In this document: one piece after another, positions 49,862-60,227 of the stretch | Position numbering within the stretch: the stretch's first letter is position 1 | Layout: every line of letters starts with the position of its first letter | From: Mycetohabitans endofungorum | Lineage (GTDB): Bacteria; Pseudomonadota; Gammaproteobacteria; Burkholderiales; Burkholderiaceae | Direction of reading: 5' to 3' | Assembly (NCBI RefSeq): GCF_037477895.1 | Contig: NZ_CP132744.1 | Location: forward strand, 434,001-498,000 | Length of the DNA: 64,000 nucleotides | Made by a program: the position numbers and the translations under genes | The notes under the pieces: generated by a model | What the model was told of the DNA's origin: nothing | The model's input: only the letters and a program-made list of their open reading frames with translations | Databases searched by the model: none

Positions 49862-50923
49862 CTATTCGCCGCTGGTGCTCCACAGGTCGCGGATCGGTCC
49901 CGCATCCGGCGCTGCAAGGCCGAAGTGGCGATAGGCGAGCAGCGTCGCGACGCGTCCGCGCGGCGTGCGTTGCAGATAGCCTTGCTGGATTAAATAAGGC
50001 TCGATTACGTCTTCGATCGTGTCGCGTTCCTCGCCGATCGCGGCGGCCAAGTTGTCCAGGCCCACCGGGCCGCCATCGAACTTGTGCAGGATCGCCTCCA
50101 GCAGCTTGCGATCCATCAAGTCGAAGCCGACCGGGTCGACATCGAGCATCGCCAGTGCCGCATCGGCCGTCGTCGCCGTGATGCGGCCGTCGGACTTGAC
50201 CTCGGCATAGTCTCGCACGCGACGCAGCAGCCGGTTCGCAATCCGTGGCGTGCCGCGCGAACGCCGCGCGATCTCCAGCGCGCCTTCGGGCTGGATTTGC
50301 GCGCCGAGCAGGTGGGCCGAGCGTTCGACGATCCGCGCCAGTTCGCTTGCGGTATAGAATTCGAGCCGGGCGACGATGCCGAAGCGGTCCCGCAACGGAT
50401 TGGTCAGCATGCCAGCGCGCGTCGTGGCCCCCACCAGCGTGAACGGATGCAGATCCAGCTTGACGCTGCGTGCGGCCGGTCCCTCGCCGATCATGATGTC
50501 GATCTGATAGTCTTCGAGCGCTGGGTACAGGATTTCCTCGACGACCGGCGACAACCGGTGGATCTCGTCGATGAACAGCACGTCGTTCGCCTCGAGATGA
50601 GTCAGCAGCGCAGCCAGGTCGCCGGCCCGTTCGAGCACCGGTCCGGACGTCTGGCGCAGGTTGACGCCCATTTCCCGCGCGACGATGTGCGCAAGCGTGG
50701 TCTTGCCCAGCCCCGGGGGGCCGAATAGCAGCACATGGTCGAGCGCTTCCGAGCGGCGCTTTGCCGCTTCAATAAAGATCTCGAGCTGCCCGCGAACCTT
50801 TTCCTGCCCGACATATTCGTCCAGCAGCCGCGGGCGCAGCGCCCGCTCGAACGCCTCCTCATTGGGCGATGCGGGGGTCGTTGCAATGACGCGCTCCGAG
50901 CCGAGTTTGTCCGTTTCGATCAT
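49862..50923 (-). CDS. ruvB: Holliday junction branch migration ATPase RuvB
   Basis: RuvB drives branch migration with RuvA. The 353-residue protein has Walker [10 protein letters not shown], Walker [13 protein letters not shown], sensor 1 GATTRAG and the C-terminal winged helix ([12 protein letters not shown]). ATG 50923 ([11 protein letters not shown]) is preferred over a start 42 bases upstream. It follows ruvA on the same strand after 64 bp. Confidence 0.97.
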   Translation of the reverse strand: MIETDKLGSERVIATTPASPNEEAFERALRPRLLDEYVGQEKVRGQLEIFIEAAKRRSEALDHVLLFGPPGLGKTTLAHIVAREMGVNLRQTSGPVLERAGDLAALLTHLEANDVLFIDEIHRLSPVVEEILYPALEDYQIDIMIGEGPAARSVKLDLHPFTLVGATTRAGMLTNPLRDRFGIVARLEFYTASELARIVERSAHLLGAQIQPEGALEIARRSRGTPRIANRLLRRVRDYAEVKSDGRITATTADAALAMLDVDPVGFDLMDRKLLEAILHKFDGGPVGLDNLAAAIGEERDTIEDVIEPYLIQQGYLQRTPRGRVATLLAYRHFGLAAPDAGPIRDLWSTSGE

Positions 50924-50987
50924 ATGCTGATTGTACCGCGATGTAGCCGGCATGCCAGTTGCCATGCCGTGCTGCGCCGCGTGGAGC

Positions 50988-51569
50988 TCATGCCTTCGAC
51001 AAGGCCTTCAGAGCGAGTTTGATGCCGTCCGACACACCGGTGCCGGCCGGCACGTTCTTGATCGCGGCAAGCGCTTCCTTCTCGGAATAACCGAGCGAGA
51101 GTAGAGCGTGCAGGATGTCCGGCGCGTGGTCGGACGATGAGGCGGCGGAGGCGGCCGCGCCGATGTCGGCGCCCAATTTGCCTTTCAACTCGAGTAACAG
51201 TCGCTCGGCGGTTTTCTTGCCGATGCCCGGCACTCGCGTCAGGCGGGTGGCATCCTGCAACGTCACTGTCTGCGCAAGATCGCTCACGCTCATCCCGGAG
51301 AGCACCGCGAGCGCCATGCGCGCCCCGATCCCGCTGATCTTCAGCAGTTCGCGAAACGTTTGTCGCTCCTGCTGCGTGAGAAAACCATACAGCAGATGCG
51401 CGTCCTCGCGCACGATCAGTTGGGTCAGCAACGTGACTTTGTCGCCAGTGCCCGGCAGGTTGTAGAACGTGCTCATCGGCACATCGACCTCGTAGCCGAC
51501 GCCGTTACAGTCGACTAGCAGATGAGGCGGGTTTTTCTCGAGCAGGATGCCCGCAATGCGACCGATCAT
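50988..51569 (-). CDS. ruvA: Holliday junction branch migration complex subunit RuvA
   Basis: The 193-residue junction-binding protein starts [20 protein letters not shown] and has helix-hairpin-helix motifs ([18 protein letters not shown] and [20 protein letters not shown]). The C-terminal domain ([15 protein letters not shown]) contacts RuvB. The length is normal. Confidence 0.97.
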   Translation of the reverse strand: MIGRIAGILLEKNPPHLLVDCNGVGYEVDVPMSTFYNLPGTGDKVTLLTQLIVREDAHLLYGFLTQQERQTFRELLKISGIGARMALAVLSGMSVSDLAQTVTLQDATRLTRVPGIGKKTAERLLLELKGKLGADIGAAASAASSSDHAPDILHALLSLGYSEKEALAAIKNVPAGTGVSDGIKLALKALSKA

Positions 51570-51631
51570 GACGAATCAATATAGAGTGGATGCGCGAGTG
51601 TAGCGTATCGCGGCATAAACACTGCGCCGGG

Positions 51632-52174
51632 TTAACCGATCAGCCGGCCGCGTCGAACACGATAGCCTTTCTTCGTCAATGCCGGCGCGAGCGTGCCGAG
51701 CGCGTTGATCGCCGCGCCGCTGTTCGCGTGGCAGATCGCCATGCCGAGCGCGTCGGCGGCGTCGGTGCCGGGCAAGCCGCTCAAGTTCAGCAACCGGACC
51801 ACCATCTGCTGCATCTGGTTCTTGGTCGCGCGCCCGTAGCCGACCACTGCTTGCTTGAGTTGCAGCGCGGTGTATTCGGCCACCGGTACGTGGCCCGATA
51901 CGAGTGAGCAAATCGCCGCGCCGCGCGCCTGCCCCAGCAGCAGCGTCGATTGCGGATTGACGTTGACGAATACTTTCTCAATCGCGGCTTGATCCGGGCG
52001 GTGCTCGCGGATCAGCGTCGCCACGCCGTCGAAGATCGTACCCAGGCGGCTCGGCAAATCGGCGTCCGCGGTACGGATCACCCCGCTGGTCACGTAGGTG
52101 AGCGCGTGTCCGTGCTTGTCGATGACGCCAAAGCCGGTGACGCGCAAGCCCGGATCAATGCCAAGTATTCTCAT
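51632..52174 (-). CDS. ruvC: Crossover junction endodeoxyribonuclease RuvC
   Basis: RuvC resolves Holliday junctions. In this 180-residue protein the acidic active-site residues can be placed in [16 protein letters not shown] (Asp7), [12 protein letters not shown] (Glu) and [14 protein letters not shown] (two Asp). It stands between purH and ruvA on the minus strand. Confidence 0.96.
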   Translation of the reverse strand: MRILGIDPGLRVTGFGVIDKHGHALTYVTSGVIRTADADLPSRLGTIFDGVATLIREHRPDQAAIEKVFVNVNPQSTLLLGQARGAAICSLVSGHVPVAEYTALQLKQAVVGYGRATKNQMQQMVVRLLNLSGLPGTDAADALGMAICHANSGAAINALGTLAPALTKKGYRVRRGRLIG

Positions 52175-52234
52175 CGCGCCACTATAACCGACTGGTGTTG
52201 TCCCGACGCGGACGGCGCGGCGGCGCTCACCGCG

Positions 52235-53800
52235 TCAGTGACGGAAATGCCGCGTGCCGGTAACGACCATCGCGACATTGTGCTCGTCGGCCGCTGCAAT
52301 TACCTCGTCGTCGCGCATCGAGCCGCCGGGCTGGATCACGCAGGTCGCACCGGCCGCGACGACCACATCGAGCCCGTCACGGAACGGGAAGAATGCGTCG
52401 GAGGCGACCGCCGAGCCGGTCAACGACAGCTTTGCGTTTTGCGCCTTGATGCCGGCGATGCGAGCCGAATCGACGCGGCTCATCTGACCCGCCCCGACAC
52501 CCAGCGTCATGCCGTTCGCGCAAAACACGATCGCATTGGACTTGACGAACTTCGCGACGCGCCACGCGAACAACAGGTCGTCCATTTCTTTGGGCGTCGG
52601 ATGCCGTTTCGTGACCACGCGCAACTCGTGCGGCTGCACGTTCTTCGTGTCCGGCGACTGCACCAGCAAGCCGCCGCCGACGCGCTTCAGGTCGTACGCG
52701 TTGGCTGCATTGCCCAGCGGCACTTGCAGCACGCGCACGTTCTGCTTCGCGGCGAAGACTTGTCGCGCCGCGTCGGTCAACGACGGCGCGAGCAGCACTT
52801 CGACAAACTGCTTGGCGACCGCTTGCGCCGCCGCTTCGTCGACTTCGCGATTGAACGCGATGATGCCGCCGAATGCGGAAGTCGGGTCGGTCTGCAACGC
52901 CTTGGCGTACGCATCGGCCGGCGTTGCCGCCACGGCGACGCCGCACGGGTTTGCATGCTTGATGATCACACATGCCGGCGCATCGAACGTCTTCACGCAT
53001 TCCCATGCCGCGTCGGCATCAGCGATGTTGTTGTACGACAGCGCCTTGCCCTGCAGTTGCCGGTAGTTGGCTAGCGAGCCTTCGGCAGATTGCAGGTCGC
53101 GATAGAACGCTGCGCCCTGGTGCGGGTTTTCGCCGTAGCGCAGGTCCTGTACCTTCGTGAAGGCCAGATTCAGCATGGCTGGGTACGCGCTGCGTGTCGC
53201 ATGCTGCAGGTCCTCGCCGAGGCTAGTCAGGTAGTTCGTGATTGCGCCGTCATATTGCGCGGTGTGCGCAAACACCTTGGCCGCGAGCCGGAAGTTGGTT
53301 GCGTAGCTGACCGTGTTGCTGTTCGCGCGCATTTCGTCGAGCACCGCCGCATAGTCGGCCGGATCGACGATCACCGTCACGTCGCGGTGGTTCTTCGCGG
53401 CCGAGCGCAGCATCGTTGGGCCGCCGATGTCGATGTTCTCAATGGCTTCGTCGAGCGGGCATTTCTCCTTCGCGACAGTTTGCACGAACGGATACAGATT
53501 GACGACGAGCATGTCGATCGTCGGGATCCCATGCTGCTCGAGTGCAGCCATGTGCGCGGGCAGGTCGCGCCGCGCGAGAATGCCGCCATGGACCTTCGGG
53601 TGCAGCGTCTTTACGCGGCCGTCGAGCATTTCCGGAAAGCCAGTGTAGTCAGCCACCTCGGTGACCGGCAGGCCCGCGTCGGCGAGCAGCTTTGCAGTGC
53701 CGCCCGTGGACAGCAGGGTGACGCCAAGCTCATGCAGGCTGTTGGCGAAGTCGACAATGCCTGCCTTGTCGGAAACAGAAATGAGCGCTTGCTTGATCAT
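52235..53800 (-). CDS. purH: Bifunctional AICAR transformylase / IMP cyclohydrolase
   Basis: PurH carries out the last two steps of IMP synthesis. The 521-residue protein begins with the IMP cyclohydrolase MGS-like domain ([20 protein letters not shown]). The transformylase follows, with [14 protein letters not shown] holding the catalytic Lys-His pair and [12 protein letters not shown] near the end. The length is standard. fis is immediately upstream. Confidence 0.97.
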   Translation of the reverse strand: MIKQALISVSDKAGIVDFANSLHELGVTLLSTGGTAKLLADAGLPVTEVADYTGFPEMLDGRVKTLHPKVHGGILARRDLPAHMAALEQHGIPTIDMLVVNLYPFVQTVAKEKCPLDEAIENIDIGGPTMLRSAAKNHRDVTVIVDPADYAAVLDEMRANSNTVSYATNFRLAAKVFAHTAQYDGAITNYLTSLGEDLQHATRSAYPAMLNLAFTKVQDLRYGENPHQGAAFYRDLQSAEGSLANYRQLQGKALSYNNIADADAAWECVKTFDAPACVIIKHANPCGVAVAATPADAYAKALQTDPTSAFGGIIAFNREVDEAAAQAVAKQFVEVLLAPSLTDAARQVFAAKQNVRVLQVPLGNAANAYDLKRVGGGLLVQSPDTKNVQPHELRVVTKRHPTPKEMDDLLFAWRVAKFVKSNAIVFCANGMTLGVGAGQMSRVDSARIAGIKAQNAKLSLTGSAVASDAFFPFRDGLDVVVAAGATCVIQPGGSMRDDEVIAAADEHNVAMVVTGTRHFRH

Positions 53801-53869
53801 GATGAAAAAAAGAACCCGAAGCCGCGCTTGCGCGCGAATGACAAATGTGCGCCAGGCACGGGCGCCGCG

Positions 53870-54103
53870 CTACAGCAGACCATGCTCCTGCAGTTTCTTG
53901 CGCAGCGTGTTGCGGTTGATGCCGAGATATTCGGCTGCCAGAGACTGGTTGCCCCGCGCCTGTTCGAGGACGATTTCCAGCATCGGCTTCTCGACGCAGG
54001 ACATCACCATTTCATAGACGTCGTGTGGGCGGGATCCGTCCAGATCGCGGAAATACATGCCGAGACTGTCGCGGACGCATTGTTCGATGTTGTGCTTGCT
54101 CAT
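53870..54103 (-). CDS. fis: Fis family DNA-binding protein
   Basis: This 77-residue nucleoid protein ends in a helix-turn-helix (GNQSLAAEYLGINRNTLRKK then LQEHGLL) typical of Fis. It is shorter than the enterobacterial 98-residue form, as is common in beta-proteobacteria. ATG 54103 is 9 bp after the dusB stop, reproducing the conserved dusB-fis operon. Control of rRNA and global transcription is inferred from the family. Confidence 0.94.
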   Translation of the reverse strand: MSKHNIEQCVRDSLGMYFRDLDGSRPHDVYEMVMSCVEKPMLEIVLEQARGNQSLAAEYLGINRNTLRKKLQEHGLL

Positions 54104-54111
54104 GCTGCTAA

Positions 54112-55164
54112 TTAGTCGGTGTCGGGTAGCGTGTCGTGCGTGCCGGATGGGTCGTCGACGTAGACGAGGCGCTCCGATCGCGTCTTTTGAGCGTCGAAGA
54201 ACACGTTGACTGCCGCCAGTTGTTCCCGGGTGGAATCCAACGTATTCATTCGATGCCGGAATGCGTTGGCGCCGGAAAGGCCGCGAGTGTACCAGCCGAT
54301 GTGCTTGCGTGCGGTGCGCACACCGGTAAATTCGCCATAAAAGGCGTAATGGTCTTGCAGGTGCTCGTTCATCCACTGCTGGATCTCGTCGATCCGTGGC
54401 GGTGGCAGCACCTCACCGGTCACCAGGAAGTGCTCGATTTCGCGAAACAGCCAAGGCCGGCCTTGCGCTGCGCGGCCGATCATGATCGCGTCCGCGCCGG
54501 TGATCGACAGCACTTCGCGCGCCTTGTGCGGTGTCGTGATATCGCCGTTGGCGACTACTGGGATGCGCACTGATGCCTTGACCGCGGCGATCGTGTCATA
54601 TTCGGCCTGACCATGATACAAGTCCGCGCGTGTGCGCCCGTGCACGGTGAGCATCGAGATGCCGGCCTGCTCGGCGAGCCGCGCGATCGTTAGCGCATTG
54701 CGGTGTTCGCGATCCCAGCCGGTGCGGATCTTCAATGTGACGGGAACGGCATCCGGCCCGGTGCCGACCGCACGCACGACTGCCTCGAGAATGCGTGCCA
54801 CCAGCGCCTCGTTCTGCAGCAGCGCGGAGCCTGCCGCGACGTTGCAAACCTTCTTGGCCGGGCAGCCCATGTTGATGTCGATGATCTGTGCGCCATGCGC
54901 GACGTTGTATTGTGCGGCCTGCGCCAGCATCGCTGGGTCGGCGCCGGCGATCTGCACGGCGATCGGCTCGACCTCGCCGTCGTGATTGGCACGGCGCATC
55001 GTCTTTTCGCTTTTCCACAGTTGCGCGTTGGACGCGACCATCTCTGACACCGCGTAACCGGCCCCCATTCGCTTGCACAACTGGCGGAACGGGCGGTCCG
55101 TTACGCCGGCCATCGGGGCGACGAACAGATTGTTGCGCAGTACATGTTTGCCGATTACAGGCAT
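54112..55164 (-). CDS. dusB: tRNA-dihydrouridine synthase B
   Basis: DusB reduces uridine to dihydrouridine in tRNA with FMN. The 350-residue protein has NLFVAPMAGVTDRPFRQLCK, the catalytic cysteine in MGCPAKKVCNVAAGSALL, and VTLKIRTGWD. The length matches the family. A 3' extension continues past the domain to the fis gene. Confidence 0.95.
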   Translation of the reverse strand: MPVIGKHVLRNNLFVAPMAGVTDRPFRQLCKRMGAGYAVSEMVASNAQLWKSEKTMRRANHDGEVEPIAVQIAGADPAMLAQAAQYNVAHGAQIIDINMGCPAKKVCNVAAGSALLQNEALVARILEAVVRAVGTGPDAVPVTLKIRTGWDREHRNALTIARLAEQAGISMLTVHGRTRADLYHGQAEYDTIAAVKASVRIPVVANGDITTPHKAREVLSITGADAIMIGRAAQGRPWLFREIEHFLVTGEVLPPPRIDEIQQWMNEHLQDHYAFYGEFTGVRTARKHIGWYTRGLSGANAFRHRMNTLDSTREQLAAVNVFFDAQKTRSERLVYVDDPSGTHDTLPDTD

Positions 55165-55311
55165 CGGAAAGGGCGACGCGCCGCTACCCGGCTGGGCGCG
55201 GCGCGATCCGAAAGACGTTGGAAAGGGGCGTATTTTAGCGTTAACCGGCGGCGAACCCCGAGCGCTTTGAAAGTTTAATGAGCGTCACGGCTGTCATAGA
55301 CTTGGCCCCGC

Positions 55312-56592
55312 TTAGCGCCGTTGCCCGAACATCATCTGCCGCGCGAGCGTTGTCTTGACCGGTGGCACCAGGTCCAGCGCACCGAGCGCCAGGCCGCGCA
55401 GCGCCGCCAGCGGCGCAAAGTCGACGGTGAAGGCGCGTGCCAGCGCGTCGGTCGCGGCGATGGTCACGCGCCGGTCCAGCGCGCGGCGTGCGGCGAAGGC
55501 ACGCAGCGCAGCCGGCTCGGGTCCGTGGTGCGCGAGTGCATCGACCAGCGCGTGCACGTCGCGCAGGCCTAGGTTCAGTCCTTGTCCGGCGACTGGATGT
55601 AACGTTTGCGCCGCGTTGCCGATCGATGCAACGCGGCGATCGGTCAACGTGGTCAGCGCATTGAGCCCAAGTGGGAAGGCTGCGCGCGCGCCAACCTTCT
55701 CGAAGCGGCCCATTCTGTCGCCGAATGCCCATTGCAACTCGTCCAGCCACTGTGCGTCGGACAGCGGCATGCGCCGTGCGGCCTGTGCCGGATCACAGCA
55801 CCAGACCAGCGCATAGTCCGCCTGCCGTGGGCCGCCGAGCGGCAGCAGCGCAAGGGGCCCTTCGCGCGTGAAGCGCTCCCATGCGACGCGCGGTTGTGGC
55901 GCGCTCACGCTGACTACGGCCACCAGCGCCGTCTGGCGATAGTCGCGCTGGGCGTGCTGGCCGGCGGCCAACCGCGTCGCCGCGGCTTCGTGATACATCC
56001 CGCCCTCCGCGTTGACGACCAGGCGCGCACGCACGACGCGTTGCGGTGCCGCGGCGCTCGCGTCACCATCGGGAACGGAGGGGGCGCCGACCGGCTCGAT
56101 CGGCAGCGAGACGCCGTGTTCGTCTTGCCGCGGCGCGCGAGCCACGCTCGAGCTGATCCAGTCGCAGCCGGTGGCACGTACCGCTGTGGCTAGCGCATGC
56201 ACTAGCGCGCCATAGCGCACCACGTAGCCGAGCGCTGGCACGCCGTGCTCGTCGCGCTCGATCACGGTGCGACCGAGGTAACCGCGCTGCGACACGTGGA
56301 TGCGCTCGATTGGTGTCGCGTCGACCGGCCAGCCAAGCGGCTCGAGCAGCATGCGGCTGCCGTGCGACAATGCGAGCGCTCGCGGGTCGTCCAGCGATGC
56401 ATCCGGTTCGCGCGCGTCGATCAACGCAACACGTAATGCACGGGTGCCGCCGCGGCGTGCGAGCCAGCCGGCGAGTGCCAGTCCCACTGGCCCAGCGCCG
56501 ACGATCGCTACGTCATAGTCGTATCGCACTGCGTCGGCGCGTGCATCCGGCGCCGTATCGTGCAGGGGTTGGGCAAGATTCGATTCGATCAT
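55312..56592 (-). CDS. UbiH/UbiF/Coq6-family FAD-dependent hydroxylase
   Basis: This 426-residue flavoprotein monooxygenase has the FAD motif VAIVGAGPVGLALAGWLARR, the DPRALALSHGSRMLLEPLG segment that marks the family, and SIGNAAQTLHPVAGQGLNLGLRD at the second FAD site. It should hydroxylate the ring of a ubiquinone precursor. Which ring position it acts on is not shown by sequence. It lies 39 bp after pepP. Confidence 0.9.
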   Translation of the reverse strand: MIESNLAQPLHDTAPDARADAVRYDYDVAIVGAGPVGLALAGWLARRGGTRALRVALIDAREPDASLDDPRALALSHGSRMLLEPLGWPVDATPIERIHVSQRGYLGRTVIERDEHGVPALGYVVRYGALVHALATAVRATGCDWISSSVARAPRQDEHGVSLPIEPVGAPSVPDGDASAAAPQRVVRARLVVNAEGGMYHEAAATRLAAGQHAQRDYRQTALVAVVSVSAPQPRVAWERFTREGPLALLPLGGPRQADYALVWCCDPAQAARRMPLSDAQWLDELQWAFGDRMGRFEKVGARAAFPLGLNALTTLTDRRVASIGNAAQTLHPVAGQGLNLGLRDVHALVDALAHHGPEPAALRAFAARRALDRRVTIAATDALARAFTVDFAPLAALRGLALGALDLVPPVKTTLARQMMFGQRR

Positions 56593-56631
56593 GGGGCAGA
56601 TGTCCGTGGGATTCTGTCGCGCGGCCGCGCG

Positions 56632-58236
56632 TCACGCGCGCGCCGGTGTATCGCGCATCCAGGCTTCGATATCGTCGGCGTGTGCCGGCACCTCTCGGGT
56701 CATCAGTTCGCAGCCGTGCGGTGTGACGATGGCGTCATCCTCGATGCGGATTCCGGTGTTCCAGTACGCGCGCGGCACATCCGGTGCGGCACGCACGTAC
56801 AAGCCGGGTTCGATCGTCAGCGTCATGTTCGCGCGCAAGCGGCGCCACGGACGCGGCACGTCGCGCTCGGTCGTATCGCGCGCCAAGCTTCCAGCGTGCT
56901 GGGTATCCAGGGATGTGGCATCCGGGCAGGCGGCGTGCGCGCAGCGGGCATTCGGGCGGGCGGTATTCGGGCAGGCAGTATTCGAGTTCTGGCTGTCCGG
57001 GTCGGGATCTGGCTCCTGATAGTCGCCGCAGTCGTGCACGTCCAGACCGATCCAGTGACCGGTGCGATGCATGTAGAAACGCGTATAGGCGCGGCTGGCA
57101 ATGACATCGTCGAGCGTGCCATGCACGGCCGCATCGAGCAGTTTCAAGTCAAGCATGCCCTGCGCCAGCACACGCACCGCCGCATCGTGCGGCACGTCGA
57201 ACGGCACGCCGGCGCGTGTCGCGTCGATCGCAGCCTGTTGCGCCGCTAGCACGACATCGTACAGATCACGCTGCGCTGCCGTGAAGCGACCGTTGGCCGG
57301 AAACGTGCGGGTGATATCGGACGCGTAGCCGTCCAGTTCGCAACCCGCGTCGATCAGGACCAGGTCGCCGTCTCGCACGAGCGCGTTGCCGGCAGGATAG
57401 TGCAGCACGCAAGCGTTAGCGCCTGCCGCGACAATCGAGCCGTATGCCGGCGCCTGCGCACCGTGGCGGCGAAAAGCGTACAGCAATTGCGCTTCAAGTT
57501 CGTATTCGCGCACGCCCGGCTTGCATGCCCGCATGGCTTGCAGATGCGCGCGCGCCGAGATCGAAGCGGCCCGGCGCATTGTGTACAGCTCGTGCGTGTC
57601 TTTGATCAGACGCATCTCATCGAGCAGGATCGACAGATCGACCTGATGCGCTGGCAAAGTGCGGCCGCTGCCGCCTTTGCTTACCTCCCGCCATCGCTGC
57701 ACGGCCTCGTCTAGCTCCGGCGAGGTGTCGCGTGCGTAATGCAGCGTGTGCGCATTGGCCAGCAGCGCTGGCATCCGAGCGTCGAGTTCATCGACCGAGT
57801 AGGCGGCGTCCACGCCGAATAGCTGCTGTGCGCGTTGCGGTCCGTACCGCACCCCGTCCCAAGTTTCGCGCTCGATATCGCGCGGCAGGCAGAACAGCGT
57901 CGTGAACGACTGCGCTGCGTCGGCACGGATGACCAGCCAGGCGTGCGGTTCAGTGAACCCGCTCAGGTAGAAGAATGCGCTGTCATGCCGATACGGATAC
58001 TCGGTGTCGCGGTTGCGGATCGCGATCGGTGCGGTTCGCACGATCGCCACGCCGCCGCCATGCGCGCGCAGTGCATCGATCACCCGCTCGCGGCGGGCGC
58101 GATACAGCGCCGGGCCGGCGGGCGGCCCCGGTAGTGCGTCGTCCGCCTTGGGGGGCGGGCCGTCGGCTGGGGTAGGGGAGCGCGTATCCGTTGGCATGTC
58201 GCGCTGCGCGACGGGGCTCGTCTTTGGAGTATCCAT
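56632..58236 (-). CDS. pepP: Xaa-Pro aminopeptidase (aminopeptidase P)
   Basis: PepP removes an N-terminal residue before proline. The 534-residue protein has the creatinase N-domain (EYPYRHDSAFFYLSGFTEPHA) and the metal-binding pita-bread domain with LIDAGCELDGYASDITRTFP, HRTGHWIGLDVHDCGDY, TIEPGLYV and NTGIRIEDD. Between HDCGDY and TIEPGL is a roughly 50-residue low-complexity insertion, part of it built from a 15-bp tandem repeat. A Pro/Asp-rich N-terminal extension precedes the domain. The metal ligands appear intact, so activity is plausible. Confidence 0.92.
   Translation of the reverse strand: MDTPKTSPVAQRDMPTDTRSPTPADGPPPKADDALPGPPAGPALYRARRERVIDALRAHGGGVAIVRTAPIAIRNRDTEYPYRHDSAFFYLSGFTEPHAWLVIRADAAQSFTTLFCLPRDIERETWDGVRYGPQRAQQLFGVDAAYSVDELDARMPALLANAHTLHYARDTSPELDEAVQRWREVSKGGSGRTLPAHQVDLSILLDEMRLIKDTHELYTMRRAASISARAHLQAMRACKPGVREYELEAQLLYAFRRHGAQAPAYGSIVAAGANACVLHYPAGNALVRDGDLVLIDAGCELDGYASDITRTFPANGRFTAAQRDLYDVVLAAQQAAIDATRAGVPFDVPHDAAVRVLAQGMLDLKLLDAAVHGTLDDVIASRAYTRFYMHRTGHWIGLDVHDCGDYQEPDPDPDSQNSNTACPNTARPNARCAHAACPDATSLDTQHAGSLARDTTERDVPRPWRRLRANMTLTIEPGLYVRAAPDVPRAYWNTGIRIEDDAIVTPHGCELMTREVPAHADDIEAWMRDTPARA
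56917..56985. repeat. 15-bp minisatellite inside pepP
   Basis: Four 15-bp units run from 56917 to 56976, the consensus on the plus strand being GGYATTCGGGCAGGC, with a partial fifth unit after. They encode pentapeptides such as TACPN, TARPN, ARCAH and AACPD in the reading direction of the gene. Confidence 0.85.
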
Positions 58237-58257
58237 GGCGCGAGATTGTAGCGCCGG

Positions 58258-58998
58258 CTACGTGCGGGCCGCGCGTAGCGCACGCTCTAGTGCGTCTAGT
58301 TGCGCTGGCGTGCCGACGTTGGCCCATTGTCCGAGGAACAGCTCGCCGCTGGCGCGGCCTGCAGCAATTGTCGCGCGATAGTACGGCGTGAGTGCACATC
58401 GCGTGCCGCGCGGCAAGTCGGCGAACATCCGTGTGTCGTACACGCCGATGTTGCCGAACGTGTAGCGCGGCGCGCCGTCCAAACTCAGCGAGGCGCCGTT
58501 CAACACGAAGTCGCCGCATGAATGAAAGGGTGGGTTGGGCACCATCACCAGGTGCATGCCCGGCGCGTCGAGCGCGGTCAGCTGTTGTGCTGCCGCACGT
58601 AACCGCGTGTAATCGTAGTTGCAGTAGATGTCGCCGCTCACGGCCACGATGAGCGCTGGCGTGCCGCGGTGCTCCAGCAGGGCACGGGCCTGTGCGATGC
58701 CGCCGGCCGTTTCCAGCGCATCCGGCGAGTAGCGCAGCGTGACGCCGAAGCGCTGGCCGTTGCCCAGGCGCGTTTTGATCTGTTCGCCCAGCCACCCGTG
58801 GTTAATCACGATGGTGGTGAAGCCGGCTGCGGCCAGCCGCTCGATCTGCCACTCAATCAACGCCCGTCCGCCTACCTCGAGCAGCGGCTTCGGACAGGTG
58901 TCGCTCAGTGGCCGCATCCGTTCACCGCGCCCGGCGGCAAAGATCATCGCGGTATCCAGCGTCGCATCGATACCTCGCGCTGTGCATTTGAACATCAT
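58258..58998 (-). CDS. murU: N-acetylmuramate alpha-1-phosphate uridylyltransferase MurU
   Basis: MurU converts MurNAc-1-phosphate to UDP-MurNAc in cell-wall recycling. The 246-residue nucleotidyltransferase has MIFAAGRGERMRPLSDTCPK and GELFLGQWANVGTPAQLDAL near the end. The first 16 residues may not be translated: MIFAAGRG at 58950 is an alternative start. It lies just downstream of amgK on the same strand with a 9-bp gap, completing the AmgK-MurU bypass. Confidence 0.88.
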   Translation of the reverse strand: MMFKCTARGIDATLDTAMIFAAGRGERMRPLSDTCPKPLLEVGGRALIEWQIERLAAAGFTTIVINHGWLGEQIKTRLGNGQRFGVTLRYSPDALETAGGIAQARALLEHRGTPALIVAVSGDIYCNYDYTRLRAAAQQLTALDAPGMHLVMVPNPPFHSCGDFVLNGASLSLDGAPRYTFGNIGVYDTRMFADLPRGTRCALTPYYRATIAAGRASGELFLGQWANVGTPAQLDALERALRAART

Positions 58999-59007
58999 TC
59001 GCCCCGC

Positions 59008-60057
59008 TCAGAACGTGTAGCCGACTTGCACCGCGCGCCCTTCGAGTTCGTCCAACAGTACGGCGAACGGCGTCAATTCCCGGTAGCGTCGGGCCACCTT
59101 GCGCGCATAGTCGATAAAGCGCGGCACGTCGGTGAGGTAGCGCGGCTTGCTGTCCCGGTAGTGGAGGCGGGCGAACAGTCCAATGATCTTGATGTGCCGT
59201 TGCAAGCCCATCCATTCGAGTTGCCGGTAGAACTCGCCGAAATCCGCGTCCACCGGCAGGCCGGCCTTGCGCGCCCGCTCCCAGTACCAGGCGAAGCAGT
59301 CCAACTCAAACGACTCGTCCCAGCTGACGAACGCATCGCGTAGCAGCGATGCGACGTCATAGGTGAGGGGGCCGTGCACCGCATCCTGAAAGTCCAAGAT
59401 GCCGGGATTGGGCTCGGCCACTATCAGATTGCGGGGCATGAAGTCGCGCAGCATGAACACCTGGGGTTGCGCGAGCGCGCTGCGCACGAGCGCGGCGAAT
59501 GTCGTGTCGAGCGTCGCGCGTTGCTTGTCGGTCAGTGTCAAGCCCAGATGCCGCTCGACGTACCATTGCGGCATTAGCTCCATTTCGCGGCGCATGAACG
59601 GTTCATCGAACACCGGCAGCACGCCGGGGCGCGATGCCGACTGCCACCGGATCAGCGCGTCCAGTGCGTCGCGCATCAGCGCGCGCGCATTAGCCTCGTT
59701 CAACACGTCGATGTAGGTGCTCGTGCCCAGATCGGTCAGCAGCATGAAGCCGTGCTCGACGTCCTGCGCGAACACCTGGGGCGCGTGCAGACCCGTGTCG
59801 TGCAGCAGCGCGGCGATCGCGGCGAATTCGCGACACTTTTCCGGCGGTGGCGCGTCCATCGCGATCAACGTGCCGCGTTCGCCGGCCGAGCTTGCCGCGA
59901 CCCGGAAATAGCGGCGAAAGCCCGCGTCCGAGGAGGCGAGCGTCAGTGTGTCGGGCGCGAGCCCCAGTGCTGCGGGCAGCGAGCCGAGCCAGTCGCGCAG
60001 CAAATCCAGCTGGGGATCGGCAATGGCGAAAGAGGGGCTTGCGCAGGTCTGCGTCAT
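59008..60057 (-). CDS. amgK: Anomeric MurNAc/GlcNAc kinase AmgK
   Basis: AmgK phosphorylates MurNAc at C1, feeding MurU. The 349-residue APH-fold protein has SSDAGFRRYFRV, the catalytic-loop sequence VFMLRDFMPRNLIVAEPNPG and ILDFQDAVHGPLTYDVASLL. The histidine usually found in the HxD motif reads Leu here (LRDFMPRN). The catalytic Asp and Asn remain. ATG 60057 (MTQTCASPSF) matches the expected start. It is divergent from lptD. Confidence 0.9.
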   Translation of the reverse strand: MTQTCASPSFAIADPQLDLLRDWLGSLPAALGLAPDTLTLASSDAGFRRYFRVAASSAGERGTLIAMDAPPPEKCREFAAIAALLHDTGLHAPQVFAQDVEHGFMLLTDLGTSTYIDVLNEANARALMRDALDALIRWQSASRPGVLPVFDEPFMRREMELMPQWYVERHLGLTLTDKQRATLDTTFAALVRSALAQPQVFMLRDFMPRNLIVAEPNPGILDFQDAVHGPLTYDVASLLRDAFVSWDESFELDCFAWYWERARKAGLPVDADFGEFYRQLEWMGLQRHIKIIGLFARLHYRDSKPRYLTDVPRFIDYARKVARRYRELTPFAVLLDELEGRAVQVGYTF

Positions 60058-60089
60058 GAAAGTTGCGGGGATACGAAAACGTCTTGCCC

Positions 60090-60095
60090 TATAAT
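60090..60095 (+). promoter_or_regulatory. Possible -10 element for lptD
   Basis: A perfect TATAAT lies 133 bp before the lptD start in the divergent amgK-lptD region. The -35 at 17 bp is weak (GGGGAT). Its overlap with the amgK side makes the assignment uncertain. Confidence 0.4.
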
Positions 60096-60227
60096 ACCCC
60101 ACGACTTTTTTGATGCGACCAGCACCGGCGCGCGGCGCAGGCCCCGAGGCCGGGGCGGGCAGCTTTGCTGCGACGTTACCCGGGCGGCCGCTCATACCGG
60201 GGCGGCGTCGCTTCGTCTACTGCATTC

